Positions 24,201-31,178 of a stretch of DNA of 64,000 nucleotides are shown here, one piece after another. The notes beneath the pieces are model-generated. The model was not told the origin of the DNA. It saw nothing but the letters and a program-made list of their open reading frames with translations, and did not search any database. Origin of the DNA: Branchiostoma floridae (lineage: Eukaryota > Chordata > Leptocardii > Amphioxiformes > Branchiostomatidae); NCBI RefSeq assembly GCF_000003815.2, contig NC_049995.1, positions 7,418,924 through 7,482,923 on the forward strand, read 5' to 3'. The stretch's first letter is position 1. The number at the start of each line of letters is the position of its first letter. The translations under genes and the position numbers were made by a program.

Positions 24201-24300
24201 CTTAATTTCAGATGAGACGTCCGACACCAAAGGTAGTTCCGACAGTTCACAGGGAGCGTCCTCGTCACAAGCGGACTCACAGGGGGGCGGCAGCTCCTAG
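6209..24300 (+). CDS. PKI: cAMP-dependent protein kinase inhibitor (PKI), two coding exons
   Basis: Coding exons are 6209-6380 and 24212-24300, phase-compatible (172 + 89 bp), giving 86 aa ending at TAG. PKI is a small heat-stable protein that binds the free PKA catalytic subunit as a pseudosubstrate and carries it out of the nucleus. In this protein F18 and G22-RKGRRNA-L30 match the PKI inhibitory core (Phe, then Arg-x-Gly-Arg-Arg-Asn-Ala, with Ala in place of the phospho-acceptor). L49-R-L-E-E-L-R-I56 fits the leucine-rich nuclear export signal. The tail (58-86) is Ser/Gln/Gly-rich and disordered, as in vertebrate PKIs of 75-78 aa. The first exon begins at an acceptor (AG at 6200-6201) seven bases before the ATG, so a 5'UTR exon lies upstream. 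A second Met at codon 7 could also initiate. The 17.8-kb intron is packed with transposons. The paralogue (alpha, beta or gamma) cannot be assigned. Confidence 0.88.
6632..6935. mobile_element. Foldback/TIR element in PKI intron
   Basis: The left arm (about 6640-6686, TTTTTAGTTGATCTAGCCGA then CCAGATGTCTGATT) is inverted at 6880-6925 (AATCAGACATCTG, then GTCGACTAGATCGACCAAAAA). A second inverted pair lies inside (ATGACTTCAGGAGCGAATCG against CGATTCGCTCCTGACGTCAT). The element is non-coding with no transposase. Exact ends and target duplication could not be fixed. Confidence 0.55.
7127..7198 (+). pseudogene. tRNA-like sequence, probably SINE head
   Basis: TAGCTCAGCTGGC fits a pol III A box and GGTTCGTGTCC fits a B box. 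GTACAAG at 7127 and CTTGGAC at 7192 could pair as an acceptor stem with one mismatch. The anticodon stem around CTATGAC is poorly paired (two mismatches), so this is not a sound functional tRNA. Followed by T-rich sequence. Confidence 0.5.
7385..7591. mobile_element. CTGTAAATGC-family MITE
   Basis: A single copy of the TA-flanked family seen triplicated at 2469-3358. It starts CTGTAAATGCAG and ends GCATTACAG. The interior CCGCGAA..AAACCACCGCGAAC blocks are present. The right flanking TA is eroded. Confidence 0.65.
7743..7813 (-). ncRNA. Type I hammerhead-ribozyme-like motif
   Basis: Read on the minus strand, the conserved core elements occur in order: CTGAAGA, a stem-loop II (GGTGAC-AGAC-GGTCACC, paired), GAAAC, then GTC at the cleavage position. 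Stem I is supported on both sides: GCC against GGT next to the core and, beyond an internal loop, AACCAGT against ACTGGTT (7 bp). Stem III is minimal (AC/GT), so self-cleavage of a single copy may be poor; dimer action is known for such short-stem-III types. Penelope-like elements and retrozymes of animals carry hammerheads of this kind. No reverse transcriptase is visible next to it. Family knowledge plus visible pairing; activity is untested. Confidence 0.6.
7892..8490. other. Intronic stretch without recognised features
   Basis: PKI intron sequence. I see no ORF with family similarity, no clear terminal repeats and no tandem structure here. Confidence 0.5.
8494..8880 (-). repeat. Interspersed repeat with ATCTCCAT palindrome end
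   Basis: It begins with the palindrome ATCTCCATGAAAAATGGAGAT, followed by a TGTGTCTGTGTG tract. It then runs through CCACAAAAACCTCTGGATGG and a TATCTTATTACCTGGATGTC segment. Other members, some in the opposite orientation, end at about 17034, 45885 and 57960, each with the same palindrome next to a CA-rich tract. Old and diverged; class unknown. Confidence 0.55.
9541..10098. repeat. 166-bp tandem repeat, about 3.3 copies
   Basis: Copies start at about 9543, 9710, 9877 and 10043 with TACAAGACACTTAGGCTTGA, and share GGGATACAGGG, GGGGATGGTGTGGAAGGTGT and TTGGGCATTTTATTAGGC. Divergence between copies is low. No ORF crosses the array convincingly. Confidence 0.85.
10118..10226. repeat. Small foldback repeat with GTGCAGGTAA/TTACCTGCAC arms
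   Basis: GGTGCAGGTAAAAT and TTACCTGCACCAGTGCAGGT form inverted arms. The right edge TTTTGAGCCCTGG is the complement of the CAGGGCTC(A/G)AAA type of end seen at 4267. Probably a short non-autonomous transposon. Confidence 0.45.
10240..11030. other. Intronic stretch without recognised features
   Basis: PKI intron. A small local direct repeat (AAAGAGCTTTTGTCC-like, 10435-10495) is the only structure seen. Confidence 0.5.
11035..11421. mobile_element. Diverged copy of TAGGGCTGGGTACC hAT-type MITE
   Basis: Its order of blocks matches the copies at 18391-18823 and 44335-44743: GGTACAAAACTG, TTGGACCGATTAGAAAAT, GCATTCA..GTTTGGG, GCAAGAAAATAAC, CCTGATCC, CATACCCACCCTTA. The termini are eroded and no 8-bp target duplication remains, so this is the oldest of the three. 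Confidence 0.65.
11465..11770 (-). repeat. SINE-body-like repeat
   Basis: The blocks CACTGGGTTGCTATCTACTG, TACCTCCCCAACCGAAGTGA and AAGGACACAATGTCTAGCC recur in the same order at 58490-58700. The reverse complement reads like the body of tRNA-derived SINEs ('..ggaaaggcac.. cactt.. gttgggg'). The tRNA-like head is not clear in this copy. Confidence 0.5.
11780..12550. other. Intronic stretch without recognised features
   Basis: Unique-looking PKI intron sequence up to the LINE insertion. No structure found. Confidence 0.45.
12798..14350 (-). pseudogene. LINE reverse transcriptase, C-terminal part
   Basis: The open frame runs from the frameshift near 14350 to the stop at 12798. In order it shows GFIRGDSTVGQ, the catalytic block DFSRAFDKVWH, the GVPQGSVLGPLLF block, FADDSSLV (the YxDD-type catalytic site with Phe first) and thumb sequence. 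A C-terminal CSCGS..CESVVHYLLYCP motif follows, as in many Jockey/CR1-type LINE proteins, ending NRFQTD. The frame is otherwise uninterrupted for about 500 codons, which fits a young insertion. It is separated by frame from the upstream half. Confidence 0.85.
14354..14991. repeat. Perfect 270-bp direct duplication around a 98-bp spacer inside the LINE
   Basis: Segments 14354-14623 and 14722-14991 appear identical base for base and both encode the fingers region of the reverse transcriptase (NVVPIFKKGDP, NYRPVSLLPSLSKILEK). The spacer 14624-14721 is foreign to the LINE. It carries GGACGTTAAATGGAGGTCCC and CATGCACGTTAAAGAACCC, phrases that resemble SINE or LINE tail sequences (compare 22925-22945). 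Identity suggests either a very recent event or an assembly join of two alleles. Confidence 0.9.
14683..16073 (-). pseudogene. LINE endonuclease (C-terminal half) plus reverse transcriptase start
   Basis: From the 5' truncation: SVYYRPPGQD, then TGDFNAKHEAWW (the endonuclease GDFN motif), IDLLFI, and GCHHSPIVA (the S/DHxP-type catalytic His motif). These are followed by a linker and the first reverse transcriptase motifs to LYSL. The frame then runs into the 98-bp spacer and stops at 14683. The first half of the endonuclease is absent. Confidence 0.8.
16320..17035 (+). repeat. Old interspersed repeat with CTCCATTTTTCATGGAGG end, interrupted by a hAT MITE
   Basis: The blocks CAAGCTGCTAGGGGGCCC, CCAAAATTGACCTTAACCTT, ATACCAAATATCGTAGTACA and TTATGCTGACTACAAATATC, and the end CTCCATTTTTCATGGAGG, occur in the same order as in copies near 20400-20650 (partial), 45600-45890 and 57840-57960. 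The MITE at 16594-16944 splits it at GAGGTTCTAGAG/TTATGC, showing relative age. Confidence 0.6.
16594..16944. mobile_element. hAT-type MITE family A, copy 1 (8-bp TSD)
   Basis: Termini CAGGGCTCTAGCCAGC and GCTGGCTAGAGCCCTG are inverted repeats. Perfect 8-bp target duplication TTCTAGAG at 16586-16593 and 16945-16952. At 351 bp it has no coding capacity. CAGGG-type ends plus 8-bp duplications are the hAT superfamily signature. Confidence 0.9.
17200..18380. repeat. Tandem repeat, unit about 160-190 bp, about six copies, interrupted by a MITE
   Basis: GAAGACCAGTGTTGCAGG or a variant begins units at about 17222, 17567, 17757, 17919, 18077 and 18246. Each unit carries TACCCCTGGACAAAATGTACCC, GTGACACTGGCATTGTAGC and CATCATGGGTAG-type blocks. 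Divergence is moderate. The insertion at 17340-17550 enlarges the first interval. Confidence 0.8.
17340..17550. mobile_element. CTGTAAATGC-family MITE with TA duplication
   Basis: It starts CTGTAAATGCAG, ends GCATTTACAG, and is flanked by TA at 17338-17339 and 17551-17552. TA target duplications suggest Tc1/mariner-type mobilisation. It lies inside the 17200-18380 tandem array. Confidence 0.75.
18391..18823. mobile_element. hAT-type MITE family B, copy 1
   Basis: Ends TAGGACTGGGTATCGGTAC and GTACCCAGCCCTA are inverted repeats. The flanks TCACCGAC (18383-18390) and TCACCAAC (18824-18831) match at 7 of 8 bases. It contains repeated CAGGTCC(A/G) motifs near its right end. Opposite orientation to the copy at 44335. 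Confidence 0.8.
18830..19544. other. Intronic stretch without recognised features
   Basis: AT-rich PKI intron sequence. No repeats or coding similarity were recognised. Confidence 0.45.
19545..19764 (-). mobile_element. tRNA-derived SINE
   Basis: On the minus strand a tRNA-like head starts near 19762: GGCCTAGTGGGTAGAGTG (A box) and GTGAGTTCAATCCCC (B box). It is followed by CATACCAAAGACTTTAAAAA and CTCTGCTTAGCACTCAGCA, a body I recognise from other invertebrate SINEs. No functional anticodon arm is claimed. Confidence 0.75.
19804..20347. mobile_element. TIR element, mariner-like
   Basis: Long inverted termini: GGGTGATCAATAAGTTCTTG continuing through CACCCAGAAATAATAAGC and CAACTCAGATTTCAAAGCA, and their inverse from about 20284 to 20343. 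Total matching arm is about 65 bp. TA flanks both ends (TATGAGG at left, CCGCCTATA at right). The GATCAATAAGTTCTTG type of end resembles mariner termini. The interior 19915-20090 may retain a decayed transposase piece, but no convincing protein motif could be read. Confidence 0.65.
20660..22270. other. Intronic stretch without recognised genes
   Basis: PKI intron. A fragment at 21183-21230 (CTGTAAATTTGTTTACTTTT, GCGGTGCTTTTAT) resembles the CTGTAAATGC MITE. Nothing else is supported. Confidence 0.45.
22275..22400 (+). repeat. SINE fragment
   Basis: A B-box-like GATTTGAATCC (22312) is followed by TTCCCTTGGGAAAGACACTT and TTTCCTCACTCAGGTA, a SINE body phrase. The A box is weak. Confidence 0.45.
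22496..22650 (+). repeat. SINE-like tRNA-derived fragment
   Basis: CCAGTGGTTAGTGGC (A box) and GAGTTTGATTC (B box) are about 37 bp apart, followed by a non-tRNA body. A further SINE-tail-like segment (GGACATTAAGCTGTGGTCC) lies at about 22929. Confidence 0.45.
23157..23660. mobile_element. CTGTAAATGC-family MITE split by a hAT MITE
   Basis: The left half (23157-23267) ends in GACTGCAGTCTCATACC and the right half resumes at 23609 with CATAATGGAAAAATGTTCG, a contiguous motif in the other family members. The split is the insertion at 23268-23608. Confidence 0.7.
23268..23608. mobile_element. hAT-type MITE family A, copy 2 (perfect 8-bp TSD)
   Basis: CAGGGGTCTAGCCAGCGTCC at the left, GAGCTGGCTAAAGCCCTG at the right. 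Target duplication CTCATACC at 23260-23267 and 23609-23616. It carries the family's internal palindrome TCCGTCAATTGACGGA. Opposite orientation to copy 1. Confidence 0.9.
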
Positions 24301-26199
24301 CACCCCCCCTCCTCACATCCGGCACACCTCACACCACGCTATGCTGGCTACATTTGTACTTTTGTATGGAGATATGTACAAGTAGAGACATGTAGAAAGA
24401 TACTGTACTAGGTAATAGATATGGACATTGTCTTCAATTGGGGTCCAACTAGATAGCGAAATGAATCGGGAATAGAGAAATACCTGTGAAATACACATTG
24501 TGGGGATTCATATGTCTTCGGATTCATGTACAAAATTATTCTATGTCTCGACGTAGTAATCACTGATGTTTACATTAGAAAAAACACTGCAGAAAAAAGA
24601 CACCCCTTTGTAATGTATATCTTGCAAGTATTTTGCTATTTTCAATGTATTTCGCTATTTATTAAGACCAATAAAATGGTTTGATGGAAAGACCAGTCCA
24701 GTATCGCTGGCAAAAAATGCAGTCCAGTCCAGAAGCCGCAACCACATGCAGAAAAAGTCGGACCATTTTTCCACCCCAAAACCTGACTGAGCCAAGTTTT
24801 CCGCTTTCCGGACTGTACCGCTCCTTCCACCAACCCAAAGTCAAATTGGATGCCTCTAGAAGATAAGAGGCTGAGCTTGTCTAAGGGTACACCAATTTAC
24901 ATGGTTTGTTTGGAAGACATTTAGTAAGAAGAAAGTTGCTCTATTTTCAAAAATTCTGACATTCCTCTATAACTTTGTTGACTTGATCATACCACCGGAG
25001 AAAGATATAAGAATGGTTATGTTGGCCCAAATCAAAGAAAAAGACTGTAACGTTTACCTTTCAGCAAAATGTTGAGCACACCTCTTTTAGCTAACTCATA
25101 ATGTAAATATTATAGTTTTAAGGTGAAAGATACAGTTTAACAGTGTAGTATTTGTTAGTTGTAAAAATATTGGAGTTATTGAAAACCATTGTTCAACGCA
25201 ATCTTGCATTACATGTTGCACTTAGATTGCACATATTGAGGGTTTTTCCATTGATTTGTTTACTCTGAATGTTGGAACATTTCAAAATTACTGGTTACTC
25301 GGCTCATAGATAAGAAAAAGTAGCCTTAATAGATATTGCAAGATTTCATTAAAAAATGATACGGCAAAAATGATTAAATTTCCTTGTGCGAAATATGGAT
25401 GAGATGCATTAACTTCACAAATTTTGAGACTTTGTAAAAATGGTACAGTACAAAGTGTCTTAATGTACAAATACCATGTAAAAACAGTGTGTCCCTTAGA
25501 ACTATTATAGTGTCAAATATGGCATTTTATTTTATAGTCTCAGAGTGGATTATGATGGGATTCTTAACAGCAGTGAAATTATGAACAAAGACTTTGTGAT
25601 TTGCGATGTAATTGAGGACATTTCTGATCAATCATAGAATTGCAGACTGAAGATTTTATAAAACTTTGTTGTCTAACGTTTGAGCAAATGCTTAATGTAC
25701 TACATAAGTCTTGCCAATGACACTAAGTTGTTGAGACAGAGACACCCACATTCCAAGCAACTGTAGTCTGAAGAACATGGCACAAAACTGCCCCCTATCT
25801 GATCTTGAAAAAAGTGCAGGTTTATGCCTAGGACAGAGTCTAATGTTGCATATAAAGATCTGTTGATGGCTTTAGTTGCTTTGACATAGATGTGGAAAAA
25901 AGTCTGTTGCCAATTGTTAAAATTATTATATTTTGTGTGATAAATATAACTTTTCAGTGAAGATATAACCCACTTTGGTTGCTAAGGGATTTTATCAACA
26001 AGTACATAGAAGCTGTATACTTTGTCAATTGTATAGTGTTATTTGTTCATTTAACCTTAAAGTTTGTATAATGTATGTTGAGATGTCTTAGCTGTAAATT
26101 TGTTTTGAAAGACATTTAAGTGTGTCGGAAAACATTTCCCTTAGAACGTGTAAAAAAGAAAACCTGATAGTTGTTAAAACTATGCTGTCATGCCTGACC

Positions 26200-26539
26200 C
26201 AGGGCTTTAGCCAGCGTCCGTTTTTCCGTCAATTGACGGAAATTTGCTGCGTGTGACAGAAAAATTTTAAAACCAATCCGTCAACCTTGACGGACAAAAA
26301 TCCTTTGTGGAAGCTACAGGCGGCTTGGGGATGCCGTCCACGACCGTAAAGTCACACACTGTTTGTTTTGCTATTGTTTTGATTGCTCACAATGTGTGTC
26401 GGCGCCCTTTCGCATACGATAATCTCATTAAAAAACGTTTTTCAAAGTCTCAGTTCAGTCTCTCTAACTCATGGAATAGTGTTTTCGCGACAATGGGAAT
26501 TGGCTGACAGAAAAATATTTCGAGCTGGCTAGAGCCCTG
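26200..26539. mobile_element. hAT-type MITE family A, copy 3
   Basis: CAGGGCTTTAGCCAGCGTCC to GCTGGCTAGAGCCCTG. Flanks GCCTGACC (26192-26199) and GCGTGACC (26540-26547) match at 7 of 8 bases. Same orientation as copy 2, 340 bp. Confidence 0.85.
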
Positions 26540-27302
26540 GCGTGACCGCTTCGACTTGTTTGTTACGAAACATTGTCTTCTTTTTCTGATGACAATGATT
26601 GTCTTCAAGAAAATGTTTAGCGAGTGGTGGTGTGAATATTTAAGATTTAAACAAACATTAGAAGAAAGTCATGAGTGTTCAAACGTTACCATTCCATGTG
26701 GCAAAACTGATTAAGAAAATATGTTTTCCTCAGAAATGGCAAATATAAATAGCCTCCAAGGTAGTAAATTGTGTATTTTCAGTGAAAAAAAAACACTTAA
26801 TGTTATTTTCTTGAAATGATAAGCTGAAAAACAAGAAGTTACCTGTACATATTAACTAAAAATTGATAACATTTTTTTGAAGATGTCATGTTGCAAAAAT
26901 GTCTTACTGTTTGTATATTTTTGCATTTTTGGTTATTTCAAGAAAGTATGAAAGAAAGTCGTCTTATCATAATTGCCCATATTTGTAGTTATGAAATAGT
27001 ATTGTTTTTTTAGGCCACCCCAATTTATTTCCTTGGTTGTTATTTATTAAGTAAAATTTTAACGAGAGGAAAAAAACTAACATTATGATAAAGGGCTGGA
27101 AGAAAAACATTAGCTTGATTAACTGACTGTATACAAGACTCCCAAGATTTGTGTTGGTCTGTATAATGGTCTTATCTTAATACGGCAATGTGGAAAGAAA
27201 CAAAATATGTCAGGTTTGTGCTTTTGCAATCCATTTGTACGAAAACCCGTCTCAGCATCTGTGCAAATGAATTCCCACTTAGGCAACAGAAGTACAATGT
27301 TT

Positions 27303-27808
27303 AGGCCACAGCAAGTAAATTTTATGGATGACATCCTCTGCAGACTGCAAAAATAGTGCAATAGGGCAAAAAACAAACAAGATGGCTACATTTTTTAAAA
27401 TAGGCACCATAAAGTTGTGATGAATGTTGTAACAAGAATCAAAGGGACAATTAAAACATGGTATCAGAGTCAACAAGGCATTAAACATGTACTGGTGTGG
27501 TAAAAGTGACACTAGTGTGGTAGACTGGCATCACCAACAAAGTTGGTAACCACACTCATAGCTTGAATATTGATGTCACTTTAATTTTACAACTATCCAA
27601 TAAGTTTCATTTCTACAACTACAGTCCTTGGTACCTCGCAAGTGTCACTTCTACAAGTACAATTATTAGGCTACAACACAATATATTTGCTCATTTATCG
27701 TCATGTTGACCATCCCTGCAGAAGAAAAAAAAATCTTGTTTTTTTTCTGAAATCAGGCGAAAATTAATGCTCGAGCTGATGTCATCCATAAAATTTACTT
27801 GCTGTGGC
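27303..27808. mobile_element. TIR element with GGCCACAGCAAGTAAATTTT ends
   Basis: GGCCACAGCAAGTAAATTTT continuing through ATGGATGACATC at 27303 is inverted at about 27776-27808. Flanking trinucleotides are TTA and ATA. The ends resemble the GGCCACACCAATT ends at 448/2344, and a solo GGCCACCCCAATTTATTTCC lies near 27014. One matching inverted end (CATCCAAAGAATTAAATTGC then TGTGGCC) also occurs at 40498-40527. Harbinger-like, non-coding. Confidence 0.6.
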
Positions 27809-28109
27809 CATAAGGCAAAATACAATTTTGGTTCTTACTTCTGTATGTACAATACATCATGTTTTTGTTCTGAAAAAAAAAAAGTTGAAAATAACTGTCA
27901 CATTTTCATTGTGATCTATCATCTTGATAGATGAGCCATAGGAAAAGTTATGTAAAATGAATGCTTTACTAGATAAGATATTTTGTGATGAGTTTTAAGT
28001 ACTTCCAAATTGTCATATTTCTTGGTATGTTCAAAGAAGAAACAAGGCATTTACTATTGAATGTATTTAGTATGTTGGAAGAGAAAAAAAATACAAACCT
28101 CTTGCTACT

Positions 28110-28270
28110 CCTTCATCATTACTCAGGCTCGCTCAAGTGTGAGTGAGGTTCAAGCCCTGCTTGGGCATGGTTATTAGGGTTGCATTTATCCCTTCGGTTG
28201 GGTACATAAAGCCATCACCCCAGTACATAGGGGGAGCCTCAGACGTCAAATCTCTCATTAAAAAACAACA
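28110..28270 (+). repeat. SINE-like fragment
   Basis: GAGGTTCAAGCCCTGC resembles a pol III B box; ATTTATCCCTTCGGTTGGGT and GCCTCAGACGTCAAATCTC follow. The A box is poor. Low confidence. Confidence 0.35.
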
Positions 28271-30182
28271 AACTTATGGAGAAGAGTATATGGTTTGCTT
28301 GGCTGGAAACAAGAACTGTAGTGAAGCTGTTTTGCACTACTACATGTACTTAGCATGAAAAACTATGACGCTTCACTTCAGTTGAGTACAACTGCTTTAC
28401 CTACATGTAACAGTGTATGCAAAAGTTGGACCACATTGAAAACTTTGTTGTATTATGTATGTTTATAGTATAGAAATTGGGACCACTGCTATTTGTATAT
28501 ACTGTGCAGGTTGACAAACAAATGTAATATTAAAACCATTCCGTCTTGTTTTAGTTAATGTTGAACAAATAAAAGTGAACTAAACCTGAACAAGACGATA
28601 GGCTGGCTTGCAAAATTGTAGCTCCAAACTCTGACAAGTTTCATAGAGTTGTGAATACTTATATGAATTTTATTGTAATTAAACGTTTTTTTGAAATGGT
28701 TGACTTGTATTGTTTTGCTGTCTGTTGAATTATCTTTTAGAATCATACAGCAGCTTTTCCTTGACAACAAAACTCAATCTCCTTTTGGATATGACTTCTA
28801 TGCAAGATGCTTGTTAGTCACAATCTTGAGATATTCTTTGACTTCCTCTAGGCCTTTCTTCTATTTTCAAATGGGACCTTCCACTTCTTAAGTCTCCAAG
28901 CAGTTTCCTTTCCTATATCTTTCAGATAGTAGAGGGTTTTTTTTTCTTCGTTGAGATCAATCTTGAAGACAAAAGACAAGAACACACATGCACAAGATGC
29001 GGTACAAGCACATGTAATACCCAATGTAAATACACGCCATGGTTCTAAAATATTACATGTTATTGCATGCTACGATTTTGTCTCCAATCATATGCATAGA
29101 ACGAAACTCTTTCCACAAATCTGCACAATTGTATAGTTAGTTTACTTACACCAAGCATATCACATTACATACAGAGCACTGTTGAAGTTACATTGTATAA
29201 TTCAATTGGTACTTGTGCATTTTTAAGGAAAAAAAAAAAACTTTTGTCCATCAATCACATTAACCCATTGTTCCATGTACAAACCATACACCAATATATA
29301 CTCTTACAGTTGTCAAGTTTCAGTTCACACGGGTATATTTTCACTTCCAGGCCTAAACACTTATACCACATATCTGATATACACAAATAATATCAAACAG
29401 TAAAATGACCATCTCTTCCATACCTGTACTTTTAAGTATCTTCACATTTTCAAAAGCAGCAAAATCCTTTCCATGGCAAGATCTACAGTTAAGGTAACAT
29501 TACAAAAAACATTCATTTTTACATCATGGTTTCTGATGTCATACTGTTAAGTATGCTTCTTATTGTTAGAACAACGGAGTCAGGATTTTTGTAGTTGCTG
29601 TTGATACCATTCCAACTGTTCTTAAGATCCTTTGATGTGTTGTATACTAGGAGCTAACATATATACAGTAAAAAATGCTAACGCACCTCAGCAAGATCTT
29701 TAGATATGACTTCTTGAGCATTAGTCTCTATAATACTAGTAACTTTAAAGATAACTTATAAAATCTTATTGTGTGTCCACTCCAAGTTGAGCAGCATGTT
29801 TAGTCTTATGTTGTTTGTCTAAGTTTTCATACAAGCAAAATCTGTTTACCTTATAATTGACCTGTAATGTATATCTTCATATAGTATGTAATGTTTGATG
29901 GCAGGACTTCTTGCTTGTTCTTCTGTTGAAATTCCAAATTAAGACACTCTTCATACACATTTAAATCCTTATCATTACAAGGATGTAATGTAGTGCTGTT
30001 AAGTTTGTCACATATTTGTGTGTCTAACAATTAAAATTGCCAGTAAATCTTGTCCAGCTACTAAAAAAGGCATCTTCTGATATCATACTTTTTATATAAC
30101 TTGACTAATACCCAGTCTATGCAATAACGTTTGACATTGAGTGATTGGTGAAACATCCGTCGGTGTAGTGAGGTTATCGTGT

Positions 30183-31132
30183 TCAGTCGAAGTCACGGTC
30201 GGGCAGCACGATAGGCGCGACGAGCGTCCAGACGTACAGCAGGATACAGAGCCAGCTGGACACGATCTTCACCCACACAGCCGGCTGGTTGGGCTGCAGG
30301 TTGTTGAAGTTGGACCCGTCCGGGCTGGGGGAAAAAAAGAACAATCAGTTATCTTTATCATTACTGTGAATCTCAAAACTTTTGCAGTGCTTTTATAGTT
30401 TTTGCAGAGGCACTGTGAATTCACTTCACTGTAAAATTCAAGACTTTTGCAGTGATTTTATAGTTTTTGCAGAGGCACTGTGAATTCACTTCTGTAAAAT
30501 TCAAGACTTTTGCAGTGGTTTTATAGTTTTTGCAGAGGCACTGTGAATTCACTTCTGTAAAATTCAAGACTTTTGCAGTGGTTTTATAGTTTTTGCAGAG
30601 GCACTGTAAATTCACTTCTGTAAAATTCAAGACTTTTGCAGTGGTTTTATAGTTTTTGCAGAGGCACTGTGAATTCACTTCTGTAAAATTCAAGACTTTT
30701 GCAGTGGTTTTATAGTTTTTGCAGAGGCACTGTGAATTCACTTCTGTAAAATTCAAGACTTTTGCAGTGGTTTTATAGTTTTTGCAGAGGCACTGTGAAT
30801 TCACTTCTGTAAAATTCAAGACTTTTGCAGTGGTTTTGCTTTCATCATTACTGCAGTGCTCTGCAGTGAACTTTGCACTGCAAAATCCCCACAATACTAG
30901 TATACATTTCCAATGCACTACATGTACTACAAAATATTGTTTCAACCGCAAAATTTTAACACTGCATGAACTCCTATTTCCCCCTACTGCAAAAGTACAT
31001 CAATCTACAGTCCCTTTTTTTGCCGAGTCACACTCATTCATTTTCAGTGGGTTCTTTTACATTGCACAGTAAAACCTTTGCAAGACCACAAAATAAAAAC
31101 AGAAAAATGGGAAGAAAAAAAAAAGACCCTTA

Positions 31133-31178
<46 letters not shown>

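Larger units (their letters stand above)
24301..30182. other. Convergent intergenic / 3'UTR region between PKI and SERINC
   Basis: AT-rich, no coding similarity. AATAAA at 24670-24675 is the first plausible PKI polyadenylation signal, 370 bp past the stop; vertebrate PKI messages have long 3'UTRs, so use of a later signal is possible. An AATAAA near 28567 is another candidate. SERINC's own 3'UTR must lie left of 30183 on the minus strand. The region also holds a hAT MITE, a TIR element and a SINE fragment. Confidence 0.6.

Noticed and set aside
30421..30951. 176-codon minus-strand ORF with a 21-residue repeat
   Set aside because: It is the 63-bp minisatellite, whose period keeps a frame open; it lies inside a SERINC intron.
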